Shown here: positions 21,606-32,137 of the stretch, in pieces | Layout: each line of letters starts with the position of its first letter | Numbering within the stretch: the stretch's first letter is position 1 | Position numbers and translations under genes: made by a program | Notes under the pieces: model-generated | What the model saw: the letters and a program-made list of their open reading frames with translations, nothing else | Database searches by the model: none | What the model was told of the DNA's origin: nothing | Source: Simmondsia chinensis | Lineage: Eukaryota; Streptophyta; Magnoliopsida; Caryophyllales; Simmondsiaceae | Assembly (NCBI GenBank): GCA_018398585.1 | Contig: JAGTTD010000010.1 | Location: forward strand, 20,768,005 to 20,832,004 | Reading direction: 5' to 3' | DNA length: 64,000 nucleotides

Positions 21606-22917
21606 CCTTCAATGTTTTTAATGTTATAAAATTGACCACTGACATGTATTCTTGTTTTGAGGTTGATATTATAGACAATTTGGTAGCTGAGAAGTTCAAG
21701 GACACATTGCCTAAGTTTCCACTTAAAAGGTGTCTAACAAAGTCAGGGAACTTAGACACTAAGAGCAAATTGATAAGGGACTATGCCCAATACCTGGAGT
21801 TTTGCAAATGTTTAGATTTGCACCATGAAGCAAGAGTGGAGGACATACAAGCAATTGAAACACAACAGAGAATAAGAGAAGATGAGCCTCCAAATCTCGA
21901 GTTCAAGCCACTACCATCTCATCTCAAGTATGCTTATCTTGGTAATTCTAACACTTATCATGTTATTATTAATGCTTCTTTGAGTAATGTCGAAATCTTA
22001 GAGTTCTAAGGTAGCATAAATCAGCCATCGGATGAACCCTTTCAGACATCAAGGTAATCAGCCCTTCCTTATGCATGCATAAGATTCTCATGGAAGATAG
22101 CTTCAAGCCTACTGTACAGCCACAATGTCGATTAAACCTTGCTATGAAAGAGGTGGCAAGGAAAAAAGTTATCAAGTTATTAGATGCTGGGATCATTTAT
22201 CCCATATTTGAGAGTCTGTGGGTAAGTCTAGTGCAAGTAGTTTCAAAGAAAAGAGCAATAATCGTAGTAGAAAATGAGAACAATCCCTACTAGGACCATC
22301 ACAGGGTGGAGGGTATGTATAGATTATAGGAAACTTAACGATGCCACCCGAAAAGACCATTTTTCCTTACCATTCATTGATCAAATGTAGAAAAACTTAC
22401 TGACCATTCGTAGTATTATTTCCTTGATGGTTATTCAGGATACAACCAAATTGTCATAGCACCAGAAGATTAGGAAAAGACCACTTTTACTTGTCCATAT
22501 GGTACCTTTGCCTATAGGAGAATGCCTTTTGGATTATGCATGCTCATGCCACATTTCAATGGTGTATGATGGAAATTTTTAGTGACACGGTGGGAACGTT
22601 CGTAGAGGTTTTATGGATGATTTTTCAATTTTTGGTGTCTCATTGGATGATGGTTTAGCTAACCTCTCTACGGTTTTACAAAGATGCACTGACACTAATC
22701 TTGTTTTGAATTGAGAGAAATGTCATTTCATGGTATAAGAAGGAATTGTGTTATGGCATATGATTTCGAAAAAGAGAATCGAGGTTGATAGAGCAAAAAA
22801 TAAAGTGATAGAGCAATTACCGCCCCCTACTAATGTTATGGGCATTCGAAGTTTCTTAGGTTAAGCAGGCTTCTATAGAAGGTTTATTAAGGATTTCACT
22901 AAGATCACTAAGCCTCT
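21606..22917 (+). pseudogene. Athila reverse transcriptase remnant
   Basis: The linker region is open at 21632-22009 (APPNLE-like: DEPPNLEFKPLPSHLKYAYL). The polymerase starts about 22075 (RLNLAMKEVARKKVIKLLDA) and continues in several frames: DYRKLNDATRKDHF near 22320, DGYSGYNQI near 22423, CPYGTFAYRRMPFGL near 22495 and a MDDFSIFG active-site segment near 22613, then CHFM and FLG-AGFYRRFIKDFTK near 22725-22905. Both catalytic aspartates of the xxDD motif are still encoded in one frame, but more than ten stops or frame changes lie around it. Confidence 0.8.
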
Positions 22918-23420
22918 TTGCAATTTATTGATGAAGGATGTTTTAACTTTCATAGTGACTGTGTGCATGCATTTGAAACTTTGAAGGAAAAACTAGTGTC
23001 AGCACCAATAGTCGTAGTACCCGATTGGACCCTGCACTTTGAACTTGTGTGCGATGCTAATGACTATGCAGCAGAGGCCGTTCTAGGGCAAAGAAGGAAC
23101 AAAAAAATTCATGTAACTTACTATGCTAGTAAGACTTTAACGGATGCACATGTTAACTATGCTACCACCGAGAAGGAATTACTAGCTGTTGTTTTTGCAT
23201 TTGACAAATTTCGTTCCTACTTCCTAAATTCTAAGGTAATTGTTTACACTGATCATTCTGTACTTACATACCTCGTTGCAAAATAGGAAGCAAAACCGAG
23301 GCGGATAAGATGGATTTTGTTGCTTTAAGAATTCAATTTAGAAATCTGGGACAAAAAAGGAACAGAGAATGTTGTGGCGGATCATTTATCATGCCTAGAA
23401 TGTAAGGACAAAAGCCCCTC
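22918..23420 (+). pseudogene. Athila RNase H remnant
   Basis: The open stretch 22918-23286 reads FETLKEKLVSAPIVVVPDW, then FELVCDANDYAAEAVLGQRR (the D of CDA is catalytic), YYASKTLTDAHVNYATTEKE (catalytic E) and FRSYFLNSKVIVYTDHSVL (catalytic D). After a TAG at 23284-23286 the same frame reaches NVVADHLS near 23380. The enzyme would remove RNA from the RNA-DNA hybrid. Three acidic residues of the active site are visible. It is inactive as a gene because the polyprotein upstream is broken. Confidence 0.85.
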
Positions 23421-24741
23421 TATCAATGAAAAATTTCTGGATGAAAGTCTTATGATGGTAAGTGAAAATCCCAATTATCCAAGATACACTGACATTGTTA
23501 ACTATTTGGCTAAATAGAAACCGCCCAAAGACTTGACATATCAACAAAAGAAGAAGTTCTTCGCGGATTTAAAGCACTATTTTTTCGACGAACCATTCTT
23601 AGATAAGCATTGTGCGGACGAAGTCATCAAGAGGTGTGTACCTGAAGAAGAAATGGAAGACATTCTAGGTCATTGCCATTCCTTGGAAACTGGAGGTCAT
23701 TATGGTGGAATAAGGACTGTAGCTAATGTTTTACAATCAAGATTTTATTGGCCTACACTTTTAAAAGATGCTTTCAAATTTGTAAGTAAATGTGATTGAT
23801 GTCAAAAAATGGGAAATATTTCCAAGAGACATGAAATGCCCTAAACAACATTTTAGCTGTTGAATTATTTGACGTTTGGGGGATTGATTTTATGGGTCCT
23901 TTTCCTTCATCATTTTCTAGCAGATTTATTTTGTTTGTTGTAGATTATATATCAAAGTGGGTTAAAGCAGCTGCTTTTACCGACCAATGATGCAAGACTA
24001 GTGGTTAACTTTGTGAGAAAGAACATCTTTTCTCGATTTAGAACTCCTAGAGCAATTATAAGTGATGGCAGGAAACATTTTCATGACCGTCAACTTAAAG
24101 CTTTATTTAGTAAATATGGAGTCACACACCATGTGGGTGCCTCATACCATCCTCAAACAAGCGGTTAAGTGGAAATTAAATTGAGAATTGAAAACTATTC
24201 TTGAACATACTGTTAGTGCTTCTAAAAAAGATTGGCCGAAAAAAGTTAGATGACGCACTTGTGGCATAGAATAGCATTCAAAACACCAATGGAATGTCTC
24301 CATATCGACTAGTTTATGGCACAGTGTGTCATTTATAGTAGAATTGGAGCATAAAGCATACTGGGCCATAAAAACCTTGAATTTTAACTTAGAAGCTGCA
24401 AGAGAGAAGAGGTTACTGTATATCAATGAAATGGATGAATTCAAGATGCTTGGATTTAAAAGGATCGTACCAAAAGATGGCATGATAGGCACATCCTGGA
24501 CAGGGAATTTGTAGTTGGACAAAAAGTTCTACTTTTTAACTCTTAATTATGACTTTTCTGAGGAAAATTGCGCTTTAAATGGTCAGAACCCTTTGTTGTA
24601 ACTCGTATCTTTCCAAATGGCACAATCGAGATTTAGGATAAGAAGAAGGGCTCATTCAAAGTTAATGGTCAAAGGGTGCAACCTTATATTGATGGAGAGC
24701 TTGAGCCATAGAAGTCCGGCATTCATCTCAATGAAGTCGAA
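23421..24741 (+). pseudogene. Athila integrase remnant
   Basis: The zinc domain lies in 23533-23799 (LGHCHSLETGGHYGGIRTVA with its histidines, then FVSKCD; a TGA replaces the residue before the last CQK). The catalytic core follows in pieces: [10 protein letters not shown] near 23890, IISDGRKHF near 24057 and GVTHHVGASYHPQTSG near 24120. The C-terminal part reads VELEHKAYWAIKTLNFNLEA (24340-24400) and ends in VNGQRVQPYIDGELEP and HLNEVE before the stop at 24740. Several stops and at least three frame changes are present. Athila lacks a chromodomain and none is seen. Confidence 0.8.
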
Positions 24742-26319
24742 TGATCCACCCAAAAAGTTGAGCTAACGACTACAATTTAAGTGCTTCTTAGGAGGCAACC
24801 TAAGTTTTTCTTTCCTTACTTCTTTTTTTTTTAATTTCCTTTAATTATTTTTCTTATGTTTATTTACATTTTGTTCAACAGGTTCTTTGAAACTAGTTTG
24901 GGGGTAACCAAATATCAACATTCACCATCAAAAAGCAATCCTCAAACCTAGAAAGTACACCTACTGCTTCATTCCTTGTATTTCTTTTAATATTGAAGAC
25001 AATCTTAACTTTAATTTTGGGGGTGAGAGAGACATTTTGTCACATTTTCTAAATTTTGAACTAAATTTTTCGAAAAGTTTTCTTGTCTAGTCCTATTTTT
25101 ATTTTTTAAAGCCGGCTTTAATGACTCCCAGAGTTCGGAACCTTTGTATGGGGATGTAGATAGTGTAGCCCAACAAACCGATTTTTCATTTTGTATAGTT
25201 TAAATTAGTAGCGTTTCAAATGTTTCTTGGATATTTTGAACCAATTTAAAACCACAAAATTTTTTTGGAGATCTTATCATCATGCTTTTCAGGAAATTTT
25301 TCTCTTTTTACCTTGTTTACTTTAATAAGATTTGAATAACTTGAGAATCAATATTTTTTTGTGTTTTAATTGCAAAGCATGATCTGTTCTAAGGCATTAT
25401 CTTGATAAAAATGTGGTATTTGAGTTAACTAGTTAGCATGGCTGTTCTACTTTTCTTTTTGATTAAAAGATGCTCAAGTTTGAATAGACTGCATAAAGAT
25501 TATCATTTGCATAATAGACTTTGAAGAGTTATGCCTAAGAATAATGAAAATTAAAAAAAAAAGAGATAGAGAAAATGAGGAAAGCATATCTAGCACTGCT
25601 ATCCCCTATAAACATTTCAAGGTATGTGATGCTCATCATGAGGGCATCTCAATGGTGGCGTCTCTTACCCATGCGGCCATCGTCAGGGGTCAGGAGTTCA
25701 ATTCTCACCGAATATAAACTCGTGAAGTCATAATGAGGGCATCTTAATGGTGGCTTCTCTTATCCATGCGGTCATCGCCCAAGGGTTAGGAGTTTGATTC
25801 TCGCTAAGATAGACTCACGCGGTCATATTGAGAGCATCTCAGTGATGGCTTTTCTGACCCATGTGGTTATCGCCCAGGGGTTAGGAGTTTGATTTTCACT
25901 GGAGATATACTCATAGACCAGGATTGACTAGGGCAAATTAGTCCCTTACAACAAAAAAAAAAAAAAGGAGAAGAGAAAATTTTGTGAATAACTTTTAGTC
26001 TTGGGCATACCTCAGAAATCTTGTTATGAATGGCATGATTTTTGTCATATATTTGGTTTGAATGTCTTGAGGTTAGAAAGAACGGATAAACTTAATTTGC
26101 ATAGCCAACTGTTGAATTCGGCCACCTAGGTGATTGATTGGTTTTTCCTTAGAAAGATTGTTTTTCCTTTGGAATCTTAAACTATTTGAGCCCCGACCAT
26201 TCTTTTCTAATAGAAGTAGTTTTGCTTTGAATTATGATAAATTCTTAAAAAGCATGAGATCCTGCGCTTTAATGTTTAGCCTTGCTCGAGGATGTGCAAG
26301 ATTTAAGTTTGGGGTTATT
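24742..26319 (+). other. Athila 3' internal region, no envelope-like gene
   Basis: Directly after pol comes taagtgcttcttaggaggca, a phrase usual after the Athila pol stop. The following 1.5 kb has gggggtaacc and tttgggggtgagag tracts but no long frame. The 67-codon frame at 26134 does not resemble an envelope-like product. It ends with the polypurine tract agtttggggttatt before the LTR at 26320. A repeat with an A-rich tail sits inside (25625-25967). Confidence 0.65.
25625..25967 (+). repeat. three tandem 95-base units with tRNA-like box B, A-tail (SINE-like)
   Basis: Units start at 25640, 25735 and 25830 with gagggcatct(c/t)a-tggtggc, and each ends with (a/g)ggggt(c/t)aggagtt(c/t)(a/g)attctc. 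That end resembles the RNA polymerase III box B (GGTTCRANTCC). The third unit is followed by gactagggcaaattagtccc and a 15-base A run (25953-25967). The phrase gagaaaat occurs on both sides (about 25569 and 25974), a possible target duplication. This looks like a SINE or SINE-like cluster inserted in the Athila element, but an A box is not convincing. Confidence 0.4.
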
Positions 26320-27770
26320 TGGATAAGTCTAATTTAGTATATAATTATTCATTTCATTTAGGTTCATTTTAAAACCATTTTACATCAAACTTTGCTTGCT
26401 TTTGCTCCTTTTCACTCCTATTTTCTGACAAAAATGTTTATTTTATGCTAAGTGTTGCTAGGTTTTATCATCAACATTAGCAAGTGAATGCAAGATACAT
26501 CAAACAATAGTAAAAGGATGGGAAAAACACAACATTTCACACGGTTAAGCAAGAACACATCAAGAACATGTACAGTTTATTTCAACAAGCAAAAATGGGG
26601 GGCAAAATGCACAAATCAAAAGCAAGGATGCTTTGTACACTTCAAAAACATGTTCATGGTGATGTCAAGCCTGATTTTGGGTGGTGCAAAGCAGAGAAAA
26701 ATGAAAAAAAAAGGCAAAAACAACAAGTTGTAAGGGATGGGCAGCAAGTGTGGCAAAGTGAGCAAATGAGAGTAAAGCTTGTAACATTTTTATATTTCAA
26801 GTATTCCCAACCTCATGAACTATAGATAGAGAGGTTTGGTAAGCATTTTTGCTCATCCAATCCAATAAAAAAACAAATAGAAAGTAGAGAAAAGAATAGG
26901 AAAACCAAGAAGGGAAGGAAGGAAGGAAGGTTTGGTTTGTAATTTTGCATTTTTAAATTCTTTCTATACTTTTCCTCTTCAAAGTTCATGAAATTTGTCT
27001 TAGTTTTGCTTTATATTATGTCTATTTAGTTTTGCTTTATATTATGTCTATCATGAACTAATTTTGTCTTTCCAAGGCTACGATGTTGCCTAAGTTGTAA
27101 TATACGTTCATTTCTAATTCAACGTATTCACAATTTGTTTATTTTGCTGTTTGAGTGTTTATCATTGTTCTTCATGAGTTTTGAATGCTTGATCACCATT
27201 TAAAGCCTATAATGATTCATAATGAGTCTAGTAGGAGATTTATGATGATTGCTAAAATAATAAACACCCTAAGTCGAGCGAATGCTTGAGATGGGTTAAC
27301 GCGATTTGTGTGATCTTGAGTAAAAACCATGGATCTTCAAAACTATTTTCTAATTTAAATTCATGGAAGAGGTTGATGAGTTAATATGTAAAAGATCATG
27401 CTAAATATTGTTCAAGAGAAAATATTTAGTAAATTAGGGTTTTTGACCATCAACATGTGATAACAACTTGAATATCGAGAATAGAAAAGCATATTGATGC
27501 AACTAGGTGAAATCGGATGCCTTGGATTTTATTAAATCATTAAACTCATCTAAAATATGAAAACCTTTCAAAGAATCAGTAACCTAATTTAGCTCTTTTT
27601 ATTTTGTTTGTTTTATTTCAAAAACTACAATTTCGGCCTTTCAATTAGTGCTAAAGCTACCAATTTTGGTATTGCTCAATACTCAATCATCATAGGAACG
27701 ATACTCTACTCACTTTGTAATACTTGATACGACTTAGTGCACTTGCTAAGCAAACACCAAGTAGGAATCA
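26320..27770 (+). repeat. Athila-type 3' LTR
   Basis: It starts tggataagtctaatttag and ends aagtaggaatca, followed by the target duplication agtac (27771-27775). It carries the same sequence as the 5' LTR with small indels, for example a duplicated ttagttttgctttatattatgtcta near 26998-27050. Confidence 0.9.
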
Positions 27771-27775
27771 AGTAC

Positions 27776-28490
27776 ATAGTGATCTAGGTGACTTTAAGAG
27801 CACCATCAGTAGAGGTAGAAAAATATATTACATCAATTTTGTAGATGGCCACTCGAGATTCACTAAGGTGTATCTCCTAAGTATTAAAGACGACGCTGAG
27901 GAAATATTTCTTACATATAAAGCTAACGTCGAAAACCAATTAGACCATAGGATCAAGAGGATAAGGTCTAACAGAGGAGGTGAGTCTGATACCACCTTTT
28001 TCAAGAAACATTATGAAGAATTTGGCATAATTCATGAGGTATAAGCCCCTAATACACCTAAAAAAAATGGTATAGTTCAAAGGAAGAGTAGAACCCTTAA
28101 GGACATGATGAACACTGAGTTAATTAGGTCTGGCTTACCCTTAAGCTTGTGGGGGGACGCTATGTTATTTGCTCGTCGCGTACTTAAACGGTTCCACATA
28201 AAGGGTTAGATAAAAACCCTCATGAATTATGGAAGAGTTGCGTGCCTAACCTAAAATGCCTCAAATTGTGGGGGTGTCCAGCTAAAGTTCGGATTCTAAG
28301 TTTAAAAGAAGTAAAATAGGTCCTAAAACTGTAGATGCTATCTTTGTTGGTTATGCCATGAACTATGTTGCGTATAGATTCATGTTATTAAATGACTCGA
28401 GCCCTGAGCTTAGTAAAGTAATGGAATCTCGAGATGCTGAATTCTTTGAGAATAAGTTCCCTATAAAAGAATCTATGCATACTTCATTCC
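27776..28490 (+). pseudogene. C2 integrase core remnant (Ty1/copia)
   Basis: The frame continues from the left of the Athila insertion. It reads LGDFKSTISRGRKIYYINFV, then DGHSRFTKVYLL, with the first catalytic D in INFVDGHS (copia: FVDDYS), and later KRIRSNRGGESDTTF with the second catalytic region (SDrGGEY; here N replaces D). A stop at 28042-28044 and frame changes follow. TPKKNGIVQRKSRTLKDMMN near 28055 holds the third acidic site changed (copia NGvvERknrTL, here V-Q). The C-terminal part is open at 28358-28490. Gene inactive. Confidence 0.8.
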
Positions 28491-28786
28491 GTGATTATGT
28501 GCCTATTGCATCTACATCATCATCTAGTCACGAGCCCCCTGAACTCGAGGTTCAGGAACTTATAAAAAGTAAGAGGGCTTGAACAGAAACTAGTTTTAGA
28601 CCGAATTCATAACTGCTTTCTTGTCTGAACATCATGACGTGATTCTGTGCCTATTGCATCTACATCATCATCTAGTCACGAGCCCCCGGAACTCGAGGTT
28701 TGGGAACTTATAAGAAGTAAGAGGGCTCGAACAGGAACTACTTTTAAACCGAATTCATAACTGCTTTCATGTTTGAACATCATGAC
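28491..28786 (+). repeat. 148-base direct tandem duplication in C2
   Basis: Bases 28491-28638 and 28639-28786 are two head-to-tail copies, both running from gtgatt(a/c)tgtgcctattgc through cgagccccc(t/g)gaactcgagg to gaacatcatgac, with about ten differences. The unit is not a multiple of three, so it breaks the frame between integrase and reverse transcriptase. Confidence 0.85.
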
Positions 28787-29081
28787 TTTGATGAACATGT
28801 TGTGAGTGCATTCATGCAGAGAAAGATCCTAAGAATTGTGATGAGGCCATTAGTAATGAACTAGACTCTATAACAAGCAATAACACTTGGGTGTCAGTGG
28901 ACCTTCCGAGAGGATGCAAATCTATAGGGTGTGAGTGGATGTTTAGAAAAAAATTAAGGACTGATGGGTCCCATGAAGAAATTTAAGGTCAGGGTAGTGG
29001 CTAAAGGATAAACAAGGAATAGAATTATTTGATACTTACTCACCCATAACTAAGATCGCCATTGTAAGAACTCTGATAGCT
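28787..29081 (+). pseudogene. C2 reverse transcriptase, N-terminal part
   Basis: Across frames the sequence reads CDEAISNELDSITSNNTWV, then VDLPRGCKSIGCEWMFRKKL, the start of the copia polymerase (aI-sEldSi-sN-TWelvdLP-G-k-iGCkWifkrKl), then RVVAKG and finally LIALA at the end. It is cut at ctagc (29082-29086), where G1 is inserted; the same gene resumes at 46290. Stops and one frame change are present. Confidence 0.8.
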
Positions 29082-29086
29082 CTAGC

Positions 29087-29404
29087 TATTATGATCATTA
29101 GTTAATATGTTGGTAATGCTTTTGTAAGTTTGCTTTAGGCGGGAAAGTCGGTTAGGAAGTCAAGTTTAGTCAAGTTTGGCAGCTGCTGTATTGAGTCGGT
29201 TGTAGCTCTAGTGCTGGTTCATTGCATCTATCTTATTATAAATAAGTAAGATCTATCATGTAATTGATAATTGATGAATGAATATACTTCTATTTCTCTT
29301 CTCAACCCTAATTTCTCTCTACTTCTCATCTACTTTCACTTCTCTTCTCACCTAAACTCTATTCTATCTATGTTATGTGTCAAGATTGTTCTTAATTCAT
29401 AACA
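29087..29404 (+). repeat. G1 5' LTR
   Basis: It starts tattatgatcattag (the other copy keeps TGTTATGATC, so the TG end mutated to TA) and ends ttcataaca. The ends TGTTATGA and TTCATAACA are inverted copies. A CT-rich stretch follows the TATA box. Confidence 0.95.
29138..29244 (+). promoter_or_regulatory. G1 LTR core promoter: E2F-type site and TATA box
   Basis: ggcgggaaa at 29138-29146 is the reverse complement of the canonical E2F site TTTCCCGCC. A TATAAATA box follows at 29237-29244. The 3' LTR keeps both (46018-46026 and 46117-46124). Function is inferred from the motifs only. Confidence 0.5.
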
Positions 29405-29406
29405 AT

Positions 29407-29419
29407 TGGTATCAGAGCC
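29407..29419 (+). other. G1 primer-binding site
   Basis: tggtatcagagcc, a perfect match to the tRNA-iMet type site, 2 bases after the LTR end. Confidence 0.9.
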
Positions 29420-29797
29420 TGAAATTAGCTCCAATTCAGCATCACTGAGCTACCGAAGTGCAATTAATTGCATCCAATCCTCGGTTCAAGCATTTGTTGA
29501 GAGATTGAACTTAGATTAGTTTAATTGCTGCTGCAATTGTTATGATCATGTTGAGCATTAAACAACAAGTGCTATTACAAGGTTTAATTTGATCAAATCC
29601 AGCTCTAGAGTTGCTTGATCTGGAATTCAGCTGTTAAAGCCTTGGAAACTAATCCTTGTTTAGGATCTATTATAGCTGAGTGTATTACTTGACAATAGAT
29701 TCCCTTTCATCTATGAATACAAAGTACTATTCCATTGCTTGCTGTTTTCTTGCAGATACATCAATCGGTACAAGATTTACAATTGTTGCCTAAAATT

Positions 29798-29945
29798 ATG
29801 CCTACTTCCAGATCAGGTGCAGCCTCATATGCTGCTGCTGTAGCAAGAGCTGCTATGAATGAAGCTGGAAATGCTGGAAATATTACGGTTGATGATCAAT
29901 CTGATACAATTGCCAACATTGCTCGACAAGTGTATACTACTTTTC
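29798..29945 (+). pseudogene. G1 gag, N-terminal part before the G2 insertion
   Basis: The ATG at 29798 opens a frame MPTSRSGAASYAAAVARAAM, continuing to the tgtca target site at 29946-29950. The RSGA motif resembles the starts of the related gags (MADGVRTRSG in G2 and G4, MSGGVRTRSGAGG in G3), which supports this start. The gene resumes at 41519. The untranslated leader is 29420-29797. Confidence 0.7.
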
Positions 29946-29950
29946 TGTCA

Positions 29951-30331
29951 TGTTAACTACCAATCCAAAATTGATAGCTAATTTGTGAAGGAAAGAGGTG
30001 AGATGAGAGAAGAAGTGAGAGAGATGAGAGAATAGAGAAAGAGATGAGAGAATAGAGGGAAAACCCTAAGGGAATTTAGATTTTTATTAATTGGATAACC
30101 AAAATACAAGCCTTAGATCTATTTATAAAAGATCCTAATACATTGAATCAAGTCAAGCACTAAACCGAGCCAAAAACCAGAATTGTGCTCCAAAAGCTAT
30201 TACCCGGGCAAGACCTTGCTGCTGCAACTGAATTTGGGGCCCGAATACAATTTAAAATTGCAACATAACGAATCTTTTCTTATTACATCAAAATATCAGA
30301 GAAGCTAATGAATTTTTATGGAATTATAATA
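29951..30331 (-). repeat. G2 3' LTR
   Basis: On the plus strand it runs tgttaactaccaatcc to ggaattataata. The minus-strand polypurine tract tcccctccccttg follows at 30333-30345. The ggcgcc core kept in the 5' LTR at 41415-41423 is ggggcc here. Confidence 0.95.
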
Positions 30332-31568
30332 GTCCCCTCCCCTTGAAAGACTCCTTGCCCTCAAGGAGAAAAACTTGGAATTGGCTCTTCAAGAAGGTTG
30401 GATGCTCCCATGTGAGGATGTCCTTATCTAAGTTCAACCACTTCACCAAAATCTGCTGTGAAGTCCCTGTCCCTGCTGTAATTAATCTGAATTTCCTGGC
30501 TGGAACTGGCCCCAACAACAATTTTCGGTCTGAACAGGTCTCGGGAGGTACCTTTGAACTTTTCTTAACTCTTGTAACCTGTTTTTTAAGTAACGAAACA
30601 TGAAATACGGGGTGAATATATGAATGTGATGGTAAATCAAGTTCATAAGCCACGTTGCCAATCTTCTTCTTGATCTGGTATGGACCAAAGTATCGGGCAC
30701 TCAGCTTGACATTTCTTCGAACCGCTAATGATGACTGCCTATACGGCTGTAATTTCAAATAAACCATGTCACCAAATTCAAAAGCCTTGTCTACTCTCTT
30801 CTTGTCAGCATAGAACTTCATACGAGCACGAGCCTGTTGCAAATTGTCTCTTCCTCTGCTGCACAACATTTGCAGCTGCAGAATCAGGGCCACCACGAGG
30901 CTGCAGCAACATCGGGGTCGGAGGAGTGTAGCCATACAATGCATGAAAGGAGTTGTGCCTAAGAAAGCATGAAAATGTGTGTTGAACCAATACTCCGCCA
31001 ATGACAACCACTGATTCCAATCTCGAGGCCGTGCAAATACCATACTTCGGAGATATTGCTCCACACACTGATTCACTCTTTCCGTTTGTCCATCCGGTTG
31101 AGGATGGTATGATGAACTAAGTGCCAAAGTTGTGCCCAATAATCTGAAAAATTCTTGCCAAAAATTGCTCGTGAAGATCTTGTCCCTATCCGAGACAATC
31201 GTTTGAGGCAATCCGTGCAATTTATATATGTTGTCTAAGAAGCTCTTAGCCAACCTTTCAGCTATAAAGGGTCGAATCAAAGTAATAAAATGGCTATATT
31301 TCGTGAATCTGTCCACCATGACCCAAATTACTTCCGGACCATCGGACTTGGGAAGCCCTTCAATAAAGTCCATACTAATATTGATCCAAGCACCCTCCGG
31401 AATAGGAAGTGGCTGCAAGAGTCCTTGATATCGATGATTCCCCAATTTCTTTTGTTGACACAGATCGCAAGATTTCACAAAAACAGAAACTGATTTCTTC
31501 ATCCTGGGCGAACTAAAATATGCTTTAACTCGTTGATAAGTGCCATCAACCCCTAGTGACCACCCCAA
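30324..31568 (-). pseudogene. G2 integrase with chromodomain, 414-codon open stretch
   Basis: This is the best preserved integrase in the window. The zinc domain shows FVKSCDLCQQKKLGNHRYQ; the catalytic core has SMDFIEGLPKSDGPEVIWVM, VDRFTKYSHFI (first D), [12 protein letters not shown] (second D) and [20 protein letters not shown] (E). The C-terminal part has YFGPYQIKKKIGNVAYELDL and PVFHVSLLKK, then the chromodomain ILVKWLNLDKDILTWEHPTF. A pair of compensating frame changes corrupts the region FLGTTPFMHCMATLLRPRC. The frame runs through the polypurine tract and stops inside the 3' LTR. The first His of the HHCC finger lies in the preceding frame (SAWGGH), separated by a frameshift near 31555. 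Confidence 0.9.
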
Positions 31569-32137
31569 GCTGAATCATGGGATGCCTTAAGGATCTGATC
31601 CCTCAAATCAGTCAAAGAACCAATGTAGATCCTGTTCTGCACACGGATGATGCCATTCTGCACCTGCACATCTGCAGCACTGTCTTTCGGGAGCCCGGTT
31701 TGAACTACTGTTGCAGCCACGGCTTCTTGTGCAAATGTGTCCCCATCATAGGATTTATACACTTCATCTTTCCAAGATGGTAAAACAATGGATGTAGCCC
31801 CACAAGAACCCTGCTCGAGGTCCTCAAACCTCTGGGAAAGTGTGTCGGCAGCCACATTTTCCTTCCCCTTTCGGTACTCAATTGTATAGTCCAACGCAAG
31901 CAACTTCATCAACCCTTTCTTTTGTATTCGTGTGGCTATCTTTTGCTTCAAAAGATGCTTAAGACTCTGATGGTCTGTTCGTATGATGAATCGATGTCCA
32001 TCCAAATAATGCCGCCACTTCTCAACCGCAAGGAGAATCGCCAAGTACTCCTTTTCGTAGGTGGACATAGCTTGATGTTTAGGGCTTGACTCAAATAAGC
32101 AATCGACCTCCCATTTTGAGAGAGAACAGCCCCACAT
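31553..32137 (-). pseudogene. G2 RNase H and start of integrase
   Basis: The 194-codon stretch reads HQAMSTYEKEYLAILLAVEK (catalytic E), RFIIRTDHQSLKHLL (catalytic D) and KGKENVAADTLSQRF (final acidic site), then the integrase N-terminus with IYIGSLTDLRDQILKASHD. It overlaps the reverse-transcriptase frame because a frameshift near 32085 separates the two; in intact relatives they are one polyprotein. Confidence 0.85.

Larger units (their letters stand above)
17345..27770 (+). mobile_element. Athila-type Ty3/gypsy retrotransposon, about 10.4 kb
   Basis: Two direct LTRs (17345-18776 and 26320-27770, about 1.43-1.45 kb) are flanked by an exact 5-base duplication agtac (17340-17344 and 27771-27775). 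The primer site tggcgccgttcccgggga, the gag wording (QANYFEIKPMIMQMIQQT), the protease CDFGASINLV and the post-pol phrase aagtgcttcttaggaggcaac are hallmarks of the Athila lineage. All genes contain stops, and there is no envelope-like frame between integrase and the 3' LTR. It inserted into the integrase gene of C2. Confidence 0.9.

Noticed and set aside
24742..26319. Envelope-like gene in the Athila element
   Set aside because: Some Athila elements carry one here, but no frame over 70 codons and no membrane segment is found.
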